Source of the DNA: an uncultured Eubacteriales bacterium
GTDB taxonomy: Bacteria; Bacillota; Clostridia; Christensenellales; Aristaeellaceae
NCBI GenBank assembly: GCA_900542395.1
Contig: UQNM01000014.1
Location: 1-36,731, forward strand
DNA: 36,731 nt
Direction of reading: 5' to 3'
Shown: positions 15,639 to 23,126 of the stretch, piece after piece
Numbering within the stretch: position 1 is the stretch's first letter
Layout: each line of letters begins with the position of its first letter
The notes under the pieces: generated by a model
Seen by the model: only the letters and a program-made list of their open reading frames with translations
The model's database searches: none
Told to the model about the DNA's origin: nothing
Program-made: the position numbers and the translations under genes

Positions 15639-17814
15639 CCGGCTTTCCGTTCGCCTCGTCCACATGGAAATTCTGCTGGCGCTGGCGCTGCTGGGCGTCG
15701 TGTTTCTGACGGCGGCCCATTCGGACACGGTTTCCGCGCGGCAGCAGATGGCGACGACCATTCGATACATCCGGGAGCAATGCAACCGCTACAACCGCAT
15801 CGAGCTGGCGAGCGAAACCAAGAGCCTGATGCGCGTGATGGAGAGCGTCGGCCAGATCGCCCGCCAGATGGAGGCGGACGGCGAAGCGCGCGCCCCGCTT
15901 TCAGAGTATGCGCAGATGGGATATGTCTCCGGGCTGATTGTGATGGATGAGACGGGGTTCGTTCTGTCGGATTATCACGGGACGGGCGAAGCGCCCCGGC
16001 AGCTTGGCGAATATCTGGATTCCCCCGCGCTGCTGGACGCGGCGCTTTACCCCGAAAAGCGCTACGCCACGCGCTTTGCCTGCGCGGACGGGAGCATGAT
16101 TGATCTGGCCGCCGTCGGGCGGCGGGATGCGCCGGGCGTCGTCGCGGCGTATTACCGAACGCCGGTGGAATATCTCGATGCGTTTCGGCTGTCCATCGCG
16201 CTGATGCTTTCGGGGTACAGCCCGGAAACGAGCGGTACGATTGTCGTCACCGGCGGCAGCCGGGTCGTGGCCAGCAACGACGAGACGCTCATCGGCGGCA
16301 ACGCGGAGGAAATGGCGATTCTGCGGCAGATTCGTCAGGCGTACAGGAGCGGCGAGCTGGTGCGCGCGAGCCGGCCGGAGGATTCGTTTCGGCGGTATTA
16401 CGGCATGATGGGGTGCGGGCGGAATTTTTACGTCTATGTGTATATGCCGGAAAAGGCGGTGTTTGCAACGACCCCGCAGAACATGCTGTTCGCGCTGATT
16501 TTCTACGCCGTCGTCCTCGCGTTCATCAAGGTGGTTCGTTTTCGGACGGCGCAGAGCTATCAGGAGCGGCAGTATCGCGTGCAGAAGGAATACGCGGAGA
16601 AGCTGCGCGCCGCGAACGCCGAGCTGAGCGCCGCCGTGGATCAGGCGGATCGCGCCAACGCGGCCAAGACCAGCTTCCTTTCCCGCATGAGCCACGACAT
16701 TCGAACGCCGCTGAACGGGGTCATCGGCCTGCTGCAAATCGACGACGCGCACCCAAGCGACGTCGCGCTGCTGACCGCGAACCGGGAGAAGATGAAGGTG
16801 GCGGCCAACCATCTGCTCAGCCTCATCAACGATGTGCTGCAAATGAGCAAGCTGGAAAGCGGCGAAATCACGCTGGCGCACGAGCCGCTTGATTTGAACC
16901 GGCTTTTGCGCGATATTCTGACCATCGTGGAGCAGCGCGCCGCCGAGGCGGGTGTTGCGCTTGAATACGACAGGCGGCAATTCGAGCGGATGAAGCCCGG
17001 CTGCGTATACGGGAGCCCGCTGCACCTGCGGCAGGTGTTTTTGAACGTTTACGGCAACTGCATCAAATACAACAAGGTCGGCGGCAGCGTGACGACGCTT
17101 TGCCGGATCGTCGGCGAGCGGGATGGAATCGTCACCTATCGCTGGGTGATCCGCGACACGGGCATCGGCATGAGCCGGGCGTTTTTGGCGCACATCTTTG
17201 ACCCGTTCGCGCAGGAGCACACCGACGCGCGGAGCGTCTATCACGGGACGGGGCTGGGCATGGCCATCGTCAAGAGCCTGATTGACAAGATGGGCGGCAG
17301 CATCGAGGTGAGCAGCCGGGAGGGCGAGGGTTCGGAATTTGTGATTACCCTGCCCTTTGAAATCGCCGAGGAATTGCCCGAGCCTCAGCAGGTGGCATGG
17401 GAGACGGAGACGGCGGATGTGCGCGGCCTGCGCATCCTGCTGGCCGAGGACAATGCGCTGAACGCTGAAATCGTCAAAAAGCTGCTGGCGGATCGCGGGG
17501 CGGAGGTCGAGGTCGCGTCGGACGGGCGGCAGGCGCTGGAGGCGTTTGAAAGCCACAAGCCGGGCACATATGCCGCCATCCTGATGGATGTGATGATGCC
17601 CAACATGGACGGGCTCGACGCGACGCGGGCGATTCGCGCGCTGGATCGCGCGGATGCGAAGGTTGTTCCCATCATCGCGATGACCGCCAACGCCTTTGAG
17701 GAGGACGCGCGCAAGTGCATGGAGGCGGGCATGAACGCGCATCTGCCCAAACCGATTCGAATCGAGCGGCTTGTCGCCGTGATTGCGGGGTTCTGCGGCG
17801 CGCGTCAGGCCTGA
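15616..17814 (+). CDS. Hybrid histidine kinase with C-terminal receiver domain
   Basis: 732 residues from the ATG at 15616, which follows GGAGGGG. One helix at about 15-35 and another at about 289-306 bracket an extracellular sensor of roughly 250 residues, probably Cache-like. A coiled coil (about 315-352) leads to the HisKA helix with the phosphorylated His360 (SRMSHDIRTPLNG). The ATPase domain has the N-box Asn481, DTGIGM (514-519) and GTGLGM (544-549). The receiver has acidic residues 611-612, the phospho-acceptor Asp658 (ILMDVMMP) and Lys712. No output domain or response regulator gene follows, so its partner must lie elsewhere. Overlap with the binding lipoprotein points to a joint sensor unit. 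Confidence 0.92.
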   Translation: MKAKSKADRLSVRLVHMEILLALALLGVVFLTAAHSDTVSARQQMATTIRYIREQCNRYNRIELASETKSLMRVMESVGQIARQMEADGEARAPLSEYAQMGYVSGLIVMDETGFVLSDYHGTGEAPRQLGEYLDSPALLDAALYPEKRYATRFACADGSMIDLAAVGRRDAPGVVAAYYRTPVEYLDAFRLSIALMLSGYSPETSGTIVVTGGSRVVASNDETLIGGNAEEMAILRQIRQAYRSGELVRASRPEDSFRRYYGMMGCGRNFYVYVYMPEKAVFATTPQNMLFALIFYAVVLAFIKVVRFRTAQSYQERQYRVQKEYAEKLRAANAELSAAVDQADRANAAKTSFLSRMSHDIRTPLNGVIGLLQIDDAHPSDVALLTANREKMKVAANHLLSLINDVLQMSKLESGEITLAHEPLDLNRLLRDILTIVEQRAAEAGVALEYDRRQFERMKPGCVYGSPLHLRQVFLNVYGNCIKYNKVGGSVTTLCRIVGERDGIVTYRWVIRDTGIGMSRAFLAHIFDPFAQEHTDARSVYHGTGLGMAIVKSLIDKMGGSIEVSSREGEGSEFVITLPFEIAEELPEPQQVAWETETADVRGLRILLAEDNALNAEIVKKLLADRGAEVEVASDGRQALEAFESHKPGTYAAILMDVMMPNMDGLDATRAIRALDRADAKVVPIIAMTANAFEEDARKCMEAGMNAHLPKPIRIERLVAVIAGFCGARQA

Positions 17815-17826
17815 GCGGGGAACGCG

Positions 17827-17876
17827 AAAAAGGCGCTGCCTCTCATGGCCTGCTTTAGCCATTTTGAGACAGCGCC
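17827..17876 (-). terminator. Terminator of the leftward DUF2871 operon
   Basis: GGCGCTGcCTCTCA (17832-17845) pairs with TGAGACAGCGCC (17865-17876), and the stem continues as ATGGC/GCCAT. On the minus strand it is followed by TTTTT (17831-17827), so it ends transcription coming from 17951. On the plus strand no T-run follows, so it would serve the kinase gene only weakly. Confidence 0.7.
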
Positions 17877-17928
17877 CCTTCTGCAAATGAAAGAATAACT
17901 GAATTTTTTGATTTTGCTCAATTCTTGT
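17877..17928. repeat. Third, partial relative of the 122-bp repeat family
   Basis: The segment containing GCAAATGAAAGAATAACTGA and GATTTTGCTCAATTCTTGT matches the middle of the elements at 29376-29497 and 33629-33751 with few changes. The CAGACTGTAGACA end is missing. Read in reverse, its end (ACAAGAATTGAGCAAAA) also resembles the ends of the elements at 19127-19350 and 20145-20314, which links the two repeat groups. Confidence 0.55.
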
Positions 17929-17950
17929 AAAGCGATCGGGAAAGCGCCGA

Positions 17951-18367
17951 TCAACGCGCCTCGGAAACCGCGCGCCTGATCTGCAGGAGCAGCATCACCA
18001 TGCTCACGCTCAGCAGGATGTGGCCGATACCGGCGACGCCGGAGATCGCCGCGGTCATCCCGGCGGAAAGCTCCGTGCCCAGCACCTGCGGAATACCGCG
18101 GACGACGAGCATGACAGCGGTCATGTTCAGGCCGATGTGATAGGTCGTCAGCGCCCGCTTCGTCTTCGCGCCGGTGAAGGAAAAGCTCTTTTCCAGCAGA
18201 AGCAGCAGGAGGAAGAACACCATGCCCAGCAGGAAGTAGTGCGTATGCACCACGCCGAGGGATGTTCTGGCGGTGAAGCCGTTGAACTTGGTGAACTCGC
18301 GGTAAAACACGCCGCCGACCATGGCGAGAAGAGCGTACAGCAGGGAAGCGTTCATGTAGCGTTTCAT
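17951..18367 (-). CDS. DUF2871 family membrane protein
   Basis: 138 residues from the ATG at 18367, preceded by AAGGAGG. It has four hydrophobic helices and the family's typical stretches VFYREFTKFNGFT, VVHTHYFLLGM and LLLEKSF, with a conserved histidine pair in HTH. The function of DUF2871 proteins is not known. It follows a seven-helix membrane protein by 59 bases. A TetR gene upstream on the same strand is likely to control both. Confidence 0.85.
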   Translation of the reverse strand: MKRYMNASLLYALLAMVGGVFYREFTKFNGFTARTSLGVVHTHYFLLGMVFFLLLLLLEKSFSFTGAKTKRALTTYHIGLNMTAVMLVVRGIPQVLGTELSAGMTAAISGVAGIGHILLSVSMVMLLLQIRRAVSEAR

Positions 18368-18426
18368 TTTCTTTTTCCTCCTTGTGTGAACGGGGATGTG
18401 TGATGTCGCTGATGTGTGCCGACGGA

Positions 18427-19092
18427 TTACCTGCACTCCTTCTTCATCGCGAAGAAGCCGATCAGAACCGTCCACACGTAAGCGCAGGTCTTGGGGATCA
18501 TTAGCATGCCGATCATCGGGACGGCGTCTGCCCAGAGCACGACCGGGATGTAGAAGCCGAAGCTGAGCACGATGGTCAGCCACATCCAGCGGAAGGCCGC
18601 GTCGTTATGTTCCTTCGCGCTGCGGTAGAACAGCACGATAATCAGCAGACCCAGCAGGGCGAAGGGAATGTTGCGGTAGATGCCCCAGGAGAGCGGAGAG
18701 GTGGCGCTGAGCCACTGGTTCTGCGGCATCATGCAGAGCACGACGCGAACGGCGGCCAGCAGGTAGATGGAAGCGGTCAGGCCGCTTTTGCCCTTGATCT
18801 GGTAGCGCTGCCGCCAGACATAGTAGAGCAGCACATAGAAGACGGTCATGGTGACGGAGGTGATCCACTTGCCGAGGCCGAGCGGCACGGTGTAGTTTTC
18901 AAGGCCGGTGGTGCACAGCGCCAGCGCGCGGGGGATCAGGTGGAAGGCGTCGCCAGCGCCCAGCACGACGGCCATCAGACCGAACAGGCGGAACTGCTTG
19001 TTGCCCTTGCTTCCGCGGATCATCAGAATACCGATGGTGATGACGGACACCAGATAGACGGCGTCGAAGATGGTTTCGATAACAGCCTGCAT
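18427..19092 (-). CDS. Seven-helix membrane protein, function unknown
   Basis: 221 residues, start supported by GAGGAAA. Seven hydrophobic segments span almost the whole length (about 5-25, 36-55, 70-95, 105-122, 135-160, 170-190, 195-215), with short polar loops such as RGSKGNKQFR. No soluble domain and no motif that I can assign to a transporter family. The downstream DUF2871 gene and the upstream TetR gene suggest a small regulated membrane system, possibly linked to an exported or membrane-active compound. That is inference from context alone. Confidence 0.75.
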   Translation of the reverse strand: MQAVIETIFDAVYLVSVITIGILMIRGSKGNKQFRLFGLMAVVLGAGDAFHLIPRALALCTTGLENYTVPLGLGKWITSVTMTVFYVLLYYVWRQRYQIKGKSGLTASIYLLAAVRVVLCMMPQNQWLSATSPLSWGIYRNIPFALLGLLIIVLFYRSAKEHNDAAFRWMWLTIVLSFGFYIPVVLWADAVPMIGMLMIPKTCAYVWTVLIGFFAMKKECR

Positions 19093-19126
19093 GATAATTT
19101 CCTCTTTTCTGATTTTTTGTTTTTGT

Positions 19127-19350
19127 ACAGTAAATGAGCAAATTCGAAATTTTGCACAGATTCCGATAACGGGCGCGCATTGCGCGCCTGCCTGACTCCC
19201 TCAGTCACGGCTACGCCGTGCCAGCTCCCTCGAAGAGGGAGCTCATTGTCAGGTTATTTTCCGACTAAGCAATAAGTTGCGCCGTGCCCGTAGGGGCGCG
19301 CATTGCGCGCCCGCGTTTTGTGCAGAATTTGCTTTTTGCTCAATTACTGT
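19127..19350. repeat. 224-bp MITE-like element, copy A
   Basis: The ends are imperfect inverted repeats of about 32 bases: ACAGTAAATGAGCAAATTCG on the left and, reverse-complemented, ACAGTAATTGAGCAAAAAGC on the right. Both lead inward to TTGCACA or CTGCACA. Inside are two copies of the palindromic GGGCGCGCATTGCGCGCC motif. A second copy of the element is at 20145-20314. It lies between the membrane-protein operon and the TetR operator at 19450. Confidence 0.75.
19191..19253. repeat. Palindromic repeat nested in copy A
   Basis: CCTGAC (19191-19196) and GTCAGG (19248-19253) bound a segment with CACGGCTACGCCGTG and GCTCCCTCGAAGAGGGAGC hairpins. The segment is absent from copy B, which suggests that it inserted into copy A. 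Confidence 0.55.
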
Positions 19351-19358
19351 ATGAATGA

Positions 19359-19433
19359 TTATCTCCGGCGGGCGGCGGATGCCGCCTTGCCGAAGTTCAT
19401 GCCGAGCAGCAGCGTATTGCGTTTGACCTTCAC
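19359..19433 (-). CDS. Possible 24-codon open frame downstream of the TetR operator
   Basis: GTG at 19433, preceded by AGAAGG, opens VKVKRNTLLLGMNFGKAAS, then a basic tail to the TAA at 19361-19359, just before repeat copy A. It is short, basic, and not recognised. The frame continues upstream without a stop for several codons, so it may be a gene remnant. Weak evidence. Confidence 0.25.
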   Translation of the reverse strand: MKVKRNTLLLGMNFGKAASAARRR

Positions 19434-19449
19434 ATGGAAACCTTCTTTG

Positions 19450-19462
19450 TGAACGATGTTCA
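19450..19462. promoter_or_regulatory. Second TetR operator (TGAACGATGTTCA)
   Basis: The half-sites TGAAC and GTTCA with a three-base spacer are identical to those at 20074-20086 upstream of the TetR gene. It lies 38 bases beyond the TetR stop codon, in the only upstream region available to the membrane-protein operon. It therefore probably marks the promoter of that operon, from which it is now separated by repeat copy A. Confidence 0.6.
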
Positions 19463-19500
19463 GTTTGCGGCTAAGAAAATGCCCGCAGAGGGCTGAGGAT

Positions 19501-20058
19501 TCAATAAAGCGTTCTGCGGACGATCTCCAGCACCGCTGAGGGATCATAGTCCTGCCGAAGCAGGGCGGAGAGCGTCAGGGAAAACAGCACGTCGGCGAAT
19601 TTTTCCGGGGTGAACTGATCCGTAAAAGCGTCGGGTCGGATTTTTTCATCCTGCCTGAGCACGTCGCACAGCCCGGAAAGGATGTGATGCCAGGTTTTCT
19701 GCATGCGCCGCTTTCCGTCGGATTTCTCTTTTCCCATGAAGCCGAGGGAATGGAGGGTGAAAAAGCCGGGGTATTGCTCGCCGCCGTAGGCCATACGCTC
19801 GTAAATCCACGTCACGCAAACCTGAACGTCGCGGAACACGGCGTCGTTATCCGGGCGGTGAAAGATTTCGCACCAGACGCTTTCCACCGTAGCGCCGACC
19901 AAATCCGATTTAGAATCAAAGTAATTGTAAATCGAACCGACCGACACCCCGCAGGCCGCCGCGACCGAGCGGATGCTGATCGTCGACCAACCCTGCTGCC
20001 GGATCATCTCGCGGCTGTTTTTCAGAATCTCCTCTTTGGAGGTCACGATTGTATTCAT
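19501..20058 (-). CDS. TetR/AcrR family transcriptional repressor
   Basis: 185 residues with GAGGTG before the ATG. The helix-turn-helix is clear in residues about 8-55, ending in the family signature ACGVSVGSIYNYFDSKSDL. The rest is an all-helical ligand domain with low similarity expected between members. A consensus promoter with a perfect TGAACnnnGTTCA palindrome directly after its -10 indicates autorepression. A second operator lies just past the stop codon. The probable targets are the two membrane-protein genes downstream on the same strand. Confidence 0.9.
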   Translation of the reverse strand: MNTIVTSKEEILKNSREMIRQQGWSTISIRSVAAACGVSVGSIYNYFDSKSDLVGATVESVWCEIFHRPDNDAVFRDVQVCVTWIYERMAYGGEQYPGFFTLHSLGFMGKEKSDGKRRMQKTWHHILSGLCDVLRQDEKIRPDAFTDQFTPEKFADVLFSLTLSALLRQDYDPSAVLEIVRRTLY

Positions 20059-20073
20059 TGGGGCACCTCAATA

Positions 20074-20086
20074 TGAACAATGTTCA
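20074..20086. promoter_or_regulatory. TetR operator (TGAACAATGTTCA)
   Basis: A perfect 13-base palindrome located five bases after the -10 of the TetR promoter, where a bound repressor would block transcription start. Confidence 0.75.
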
Positions 20087-20091
20087 CTATC

Positions 20092-20119
20092 ATTATACAC
20101 AGAGACTTCCCGATGTCAA
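20092..20119 (-). promoter_or_regulatory. TetR gene promoter
   Basis: Perfect TTGACA (20119-20114) and perfect TATAAT (20097-20092) with a 16-base spacer on the minus strand. Confidence 0.85.
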
Positions 20120-20144
20120 TGGGGAAAATCAATTTTTTTGAAAA

Positions 20145-20314
20145 ACAGTAAATGAGAAAATCCGAAATTATGCACAAATTCTTATAACGGGCGCGCAATG
20201 CGCGCCCCTACAATGTTGCGAAAAAAAGCAAGCGCACATTGTACTGCCATACCCGTAGGGGCGCGCATTGCGCGCCCGCGTTTTGTGCAGAATTTGCTTT
20301 TTGCTCAGTTATTG
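20145..20314. repeat. 170-bp MITE-like element, copy B
   Basis: Same ends and interior as the element at 19127-19350 (ACAGTAAATGAGAAAATCCG at left; TTTGCTTTTTGCTCAGTTATTG at right, of which the last bases differ), with two GCGCGCAATGCGCGC-type palindromes. It lies between the TetR promoter and the end of the histidine-kinase operon, and lacks the nested repeat found in copy A. Confidence 0.75.
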
Positions 20315-20325
20315 GAAAAAAGATG

Positions 20326-20357
20326 AAAAGGCCGGCTCCGTGCGAAGCCGACCTTTC
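20326..20357 (-). terminator. Terminator of the two-component operon
   Basis: On the minus strand AAGGTCGGCTT and GAGCCGGCCTT form a stem around a short loop, followed by TTTTCATCTTTTTT. It lies 37 bases after the kinase stop codon. Confidence 0.75.
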
Positions 20358-20393
20358 AAAAAACGTATATGAGAACAGGAAAAATGCGTCGGT

Positions 20394-22313
20394 TTATGCC
20401 GGGGCTTTCGGCAGCTCGGCCGCGCCCTGCGCGATATGCAGCGTGAAGGTGAAGCAGCTTCCCTGCCCGGGCTCGCTGGTGACGCTCATCTCCTCGCCGA
20501 GGTGCTTCATAATTTCGTAAGCGATGGCGAGGCCGAGGCCGGTGCCCTTGCTGTGGTGGGATTTATCGACCTTATAGAAGCGGTCGAACACATGGGGCAG
20601 ATCCGCCGCGGGGATGCCCACGCCGGTGTCGCGCACGCGGACGCGGACAACGTCGCCCTCCGCGCAGGCGCTCAGCGTGACGACGCCGCCCTCCGGCGTG
20701 TACTTGAAGGCATTATCCAGCAGCACGATGAGCACCTGTTGGGTGCGATCCGGATTGCCCCAAACGCTCGGCAGGTCTTCCGGCACGTCGTAGACGAAGG
20801 TCTGCTGATAGTCCTCGGCGTAGGCGGAATAGGTTTCGTGGATGAGGTTGAACAGCGGGAGCGGGGCGAAGACGCTTCGGGAGAGCGAGGCCGTGCCGCT
20901 TTGCAGGCGGGAGAGCTCCAGCATGTCGTTGACCAGCCGCGACAGGCGCATGGTTTCGCGCAGCACGACGTCATAAATCTGCTGCCGCTGTTCCTCGGTC
21001 TTCACCAGACCGTCGCGCAGCGGCTCGATCAGCGCGCGCATGGCGGTCAGCGGCGTGCGCAGCTCGTGGGAGACGTTGGCGACGTAATCGCGGCGGGTCT
21101 GCTCCAGCCGCTCGGCGCTGGTCACGTCGGAAACGATGCCGACGCAGCCGGTTACCTCGCCGCTTTGCAGCAGCAGCGGCGAAACGGAGATGTGCAGCGC
21201 GACGTCGCCCTGCCAGACCGTCTTTTTGACGGCCTGCGCGGAGGAGAGCGCCTGATCGAACATGGCGAACACATCCGGCGCGGCGGCGCGCACATTGTCA
21301 TCGGTGGATTGAAGGTTCAGCAGGCCGTAGACGGCGGGGTTAATCAGCGTGGTCGCGCCCTTCGCGTCCACGGCGATGATGCCTTCGGAAAGGCCGTTAA
21401 TCAGGCTTTGCAGCCGGTTGCGCTCCATTTGCAGCGAGGAGATGGTGCTGCCCAGCTCGCTGGAAAGGTAGTTGAGCGCGCGCCCCAATTCGCCGTATTC
21501 GTCGTTGGAGCCATCCTCCGCGCGGGCGGTCAGGTCGCCGCCGGCCATCGTCAGGGCGACGGTGCGCATCCGCGTGATCGGCCGCACCATGCGGGAGGCG
21601 AAAAACAGGACGACCGGGAGCATCAGCAGCCCGACCAGCAGCAGCGAGAGCGCCAGCGTGTTGGTGAGCGCCTGCATGCCGCCCATGATCTCGGTCATGG
21701 ATTGCGCCATGAACACCGCGCCGATGACCTCGTCCATGAACGTGATCGGAACGGCGACGACGACGAGGTTGCCGTTCATCACCTCTTCGGTGGAATCGGT
21801 CTCGGGCGCTTTGGCGCTGCCTTCGCTCAGGCCGTTCATCACGCCGGATGACCGGGCGGATTTGCGATGGCTCGCGCCGTCGGAGACGGTTAAATCCTCC
21901 ATGCTGCCCACGTGCGTGGCGACCTCGCCGGAGAGCACCTGCGGCAGCATGGATTCGCTGAGCTTGGCGGGCAGGCGGCCGACGCGCCGCCCCTCGATCT
22001 GCTGGGTGCGGATGAGCGTGTCGCCGCTGGCGTCCACCACCCAGACCGTCGCCTCCCACTGGGAGGTGCTGCGGCCGATGAGCGGCACGAGGTAGGTGGA
22101 GGAAAGCTCGCCGCGCAGCGTGCTCTCGATATACCCGGCGATGATCTGCCCCTTGGGGATCAGGTCGCTGATCTTATTGCTGGCGAAAATCTGCGGCGAA
22201 ACGACCGTGTAAATGCCGGTAATCAGCAGCGCGAAGAGGATCACCGTGCCATAGACCAGCACCAGCACGCGCCGAAAGGAGGCGCTGTGCCGTTTCGGCC
22301 TGCCCGCCGTCAT
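20394..22313 (-). CDS. PhoR-like sensor histidine kinase (HAMP-PAS-HisKA-ATPase)
   Basis: 639 residues. Helices at about 14-38 and 217-240 enclose an extracellular sensor of about 180 residues. A HAMP domain follows (VRPITRMRTVALTMAGGDL), then a PAS domain (about 300-400, GLSEGIIAVDAKG). The phospho-acceptor is His416 in VANVSHELRTPLTA. The ATPase domain has Asn534 (LLDNAFKYTP), DTGVGI (562-567) and GTGLGL (590-595). The start overlaps the stop of the response regulator by four bases, so the pair is translationally coupled. The domain order is that of PhoR/WalK kinases. The stimulus is unknown; no target genes sit beside it. Confidence 0.93.
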   Translation of the reverse strand: MTAGRPKRHSASFRRVLVLVYGTVILFALLITGIYTVVSPQIFASNKISDLIPKGQIIAGYIESTLRGELSSTYLVPLIGRSTSQWEATVWVVDASGDTLIRTQQIEGRRVGRLPAKLSESMLPQVLSGEVATHVGSMEDLTVSDGASHRKSARSSGVMNGLSEGSAKAPETDSTEEVMNGNLVVVAVPITFMDEVIGAVFMAQSMTEIMGGMQALTNTLALSLLLVGLLMLPVVLFFASRMVRPITRMRTVALTMAGGDLTARAEDGSNDEYGELGRALNYLSSELGSTISSLQMERNRLQSLINGLSEGIIAVDAKGATTLINPAVYGLLNLQSTDDNVRAAAPDVFAMFDQALSSAQAVKKTVWQGDVALHISVSPLLLQSGEVTGCVGIVSDVTSAERLEQTRRDYVANVSHELRTPLTAMRALIEPLRDGLVKTEEQRQQIYDVVLRETMRLSRLVNDMLELSRLQSGTASLSRSVFAPLPLFNLIHETYSAYAEDYQQTFVYDVPEDLPSVWGNPDRTQQVLIVLLDNAFKYTPEGGVVTLSACAEGDVVRVRVRDTGVGIPAADLPHVFDRFYKVDKSHHSKGTGLGLAIAYEIMKHLGEEMSVTSEPGQGSCFTFTLHIAQGAAELPKAPA

Positions 22314-23020
22314 GCTTCGGCCTCGAACTTATAGCCCACGCCGTAGACGGTGATGATATCCCATTTCTGCCCCATCTCCTCGCAGGTGAGCTTTTGGCGC
22401 AGGCGCTTGATGTGGGTATCGACCGTGCGCGTGTCGCCGAAGAAATCATACCCCCAGATGCGGGAGAGGATCTGCTCGCGGTCGAACACGCGGCCGGGGT
22501 GGCTGGCCAGCAGATACAGCAGCTCCACCTCGCGCGGGGTGCAGGCGACGCTCTGCCCGGCGAGCTTGACGCTGTAACGCTCGGGCTGGATTTCCAGCGA
22601 GCCGTAGGTCAGCGTGGTCAGCTTTTCATCCTGCGCGGTATCCGGCGCGGCGCAGGTGCGGCGCAGAACGGCCTTGATGCGGGAGACGACCTCGCGCGGG
22701 CTGAACGGCTTGACGATGTAATCGTCCGCACCCATTTCGAGCCCCAAAATGCGGTCGATCTCCTCGCCGCGGGCGGTCAGCATGATGATGGGGAGCTGGC
22801 TGTCCTTGCGGACGGCCTGACAGACCTCCATGCCGGTCATGCCGGGCATCATCTGATCCAGCAGCATCAGATCGTAATGCTCCTTCTTAATCATGTCCAG
22901 CGCCTGCCTGCCGTCATAGGCGGAGTCGTGCAGAAAATCCTCGTTATCCAGATAGAGGGAGAGCGACTGATGAACGATGGGATCATCGTCGCAAATCAGA
23001 ATACGTATCGTTTTGCTCAT
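22310..23020 (-). CDS. OmpR/PhoB-type response regulator
   Basis: 236 residues from the ATG at 23020, preceded by GAGGTGAT; a GTG three codons earlier overlaps that site and is less likely. The receiver has the acidic cluster Asp11-13, phospho-acceptor Asp55 (LLDQMMPG) and Lys104 (IVKPFSPRE). The C-terminal winged helix begins near residue 140 (SLEIQPERYSV) and includes TPREVELLYLLASHPGRVF and the DTHIKRLRQKL recognition region. It is the first gene of a two-gene operon with the PhoR-like kinase. It starts 106 bases after the GH127-type gene, with a terminator-like hairpin between, so it is probably transcribed separately. Confidence 0.93.
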   Translation of the reverse strand: MSKTIRILICDDDPIVHQSLSLYLDNEDFLHDSAYDGRQALDMIKKEHYDLMLLDQMMPGMTGMEVCQAVRKDSQLPIIMLTARGEEIDRILGLEMGADDYIVKPFSPREVVSRIKAVLRRTCAAPDTAQDEKLTTLTYGSLEIQPERYSVKLAGQSVACTPREVELLYLLASHPGRVFDREQILSRIWGYDFFGDTRTVDTHIKRLRQKLTCEEMGQKWDIITVYGVGYKFEAEA

Positions 23021-23084
23021 GGCGATCACCTCGGAGAAAATATCATCACGATTCTAACCGAAAGCTGTGGCGGCAATGTGAACG

Positions 23085-23118
23085 GAGGGAAACGAAGAAG
23101 AAAACCGCGCGGAACGCG
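23085..23118 (-). terminator. Terminator-like hairpin after the GH127-type gene
   Basis: On the minus strand GCGCG-TTC-CGCGC (23118-23106) is followed by GGTTTTCTTCTTCG. It lies just past the stop at 23127 and before the response-regulator leader. Confidence 0.5.
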
Positions 23119-23126
23119 CATTTCCC

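Noticed and set aside
19127..20314. CRISPR-like array from the repeated GCGCGC motifs
   Set aside because: The copies are palindromes inside two larger elements, not regularly spaced direct repeats, and no cas gene is present.
20436..21851. Plus-strand frame opposite the histidine kinase
   Set aside because: The kinase frame carries all H, N, G1 and G2 boxes; the opposite frame has none of these or any other motif.
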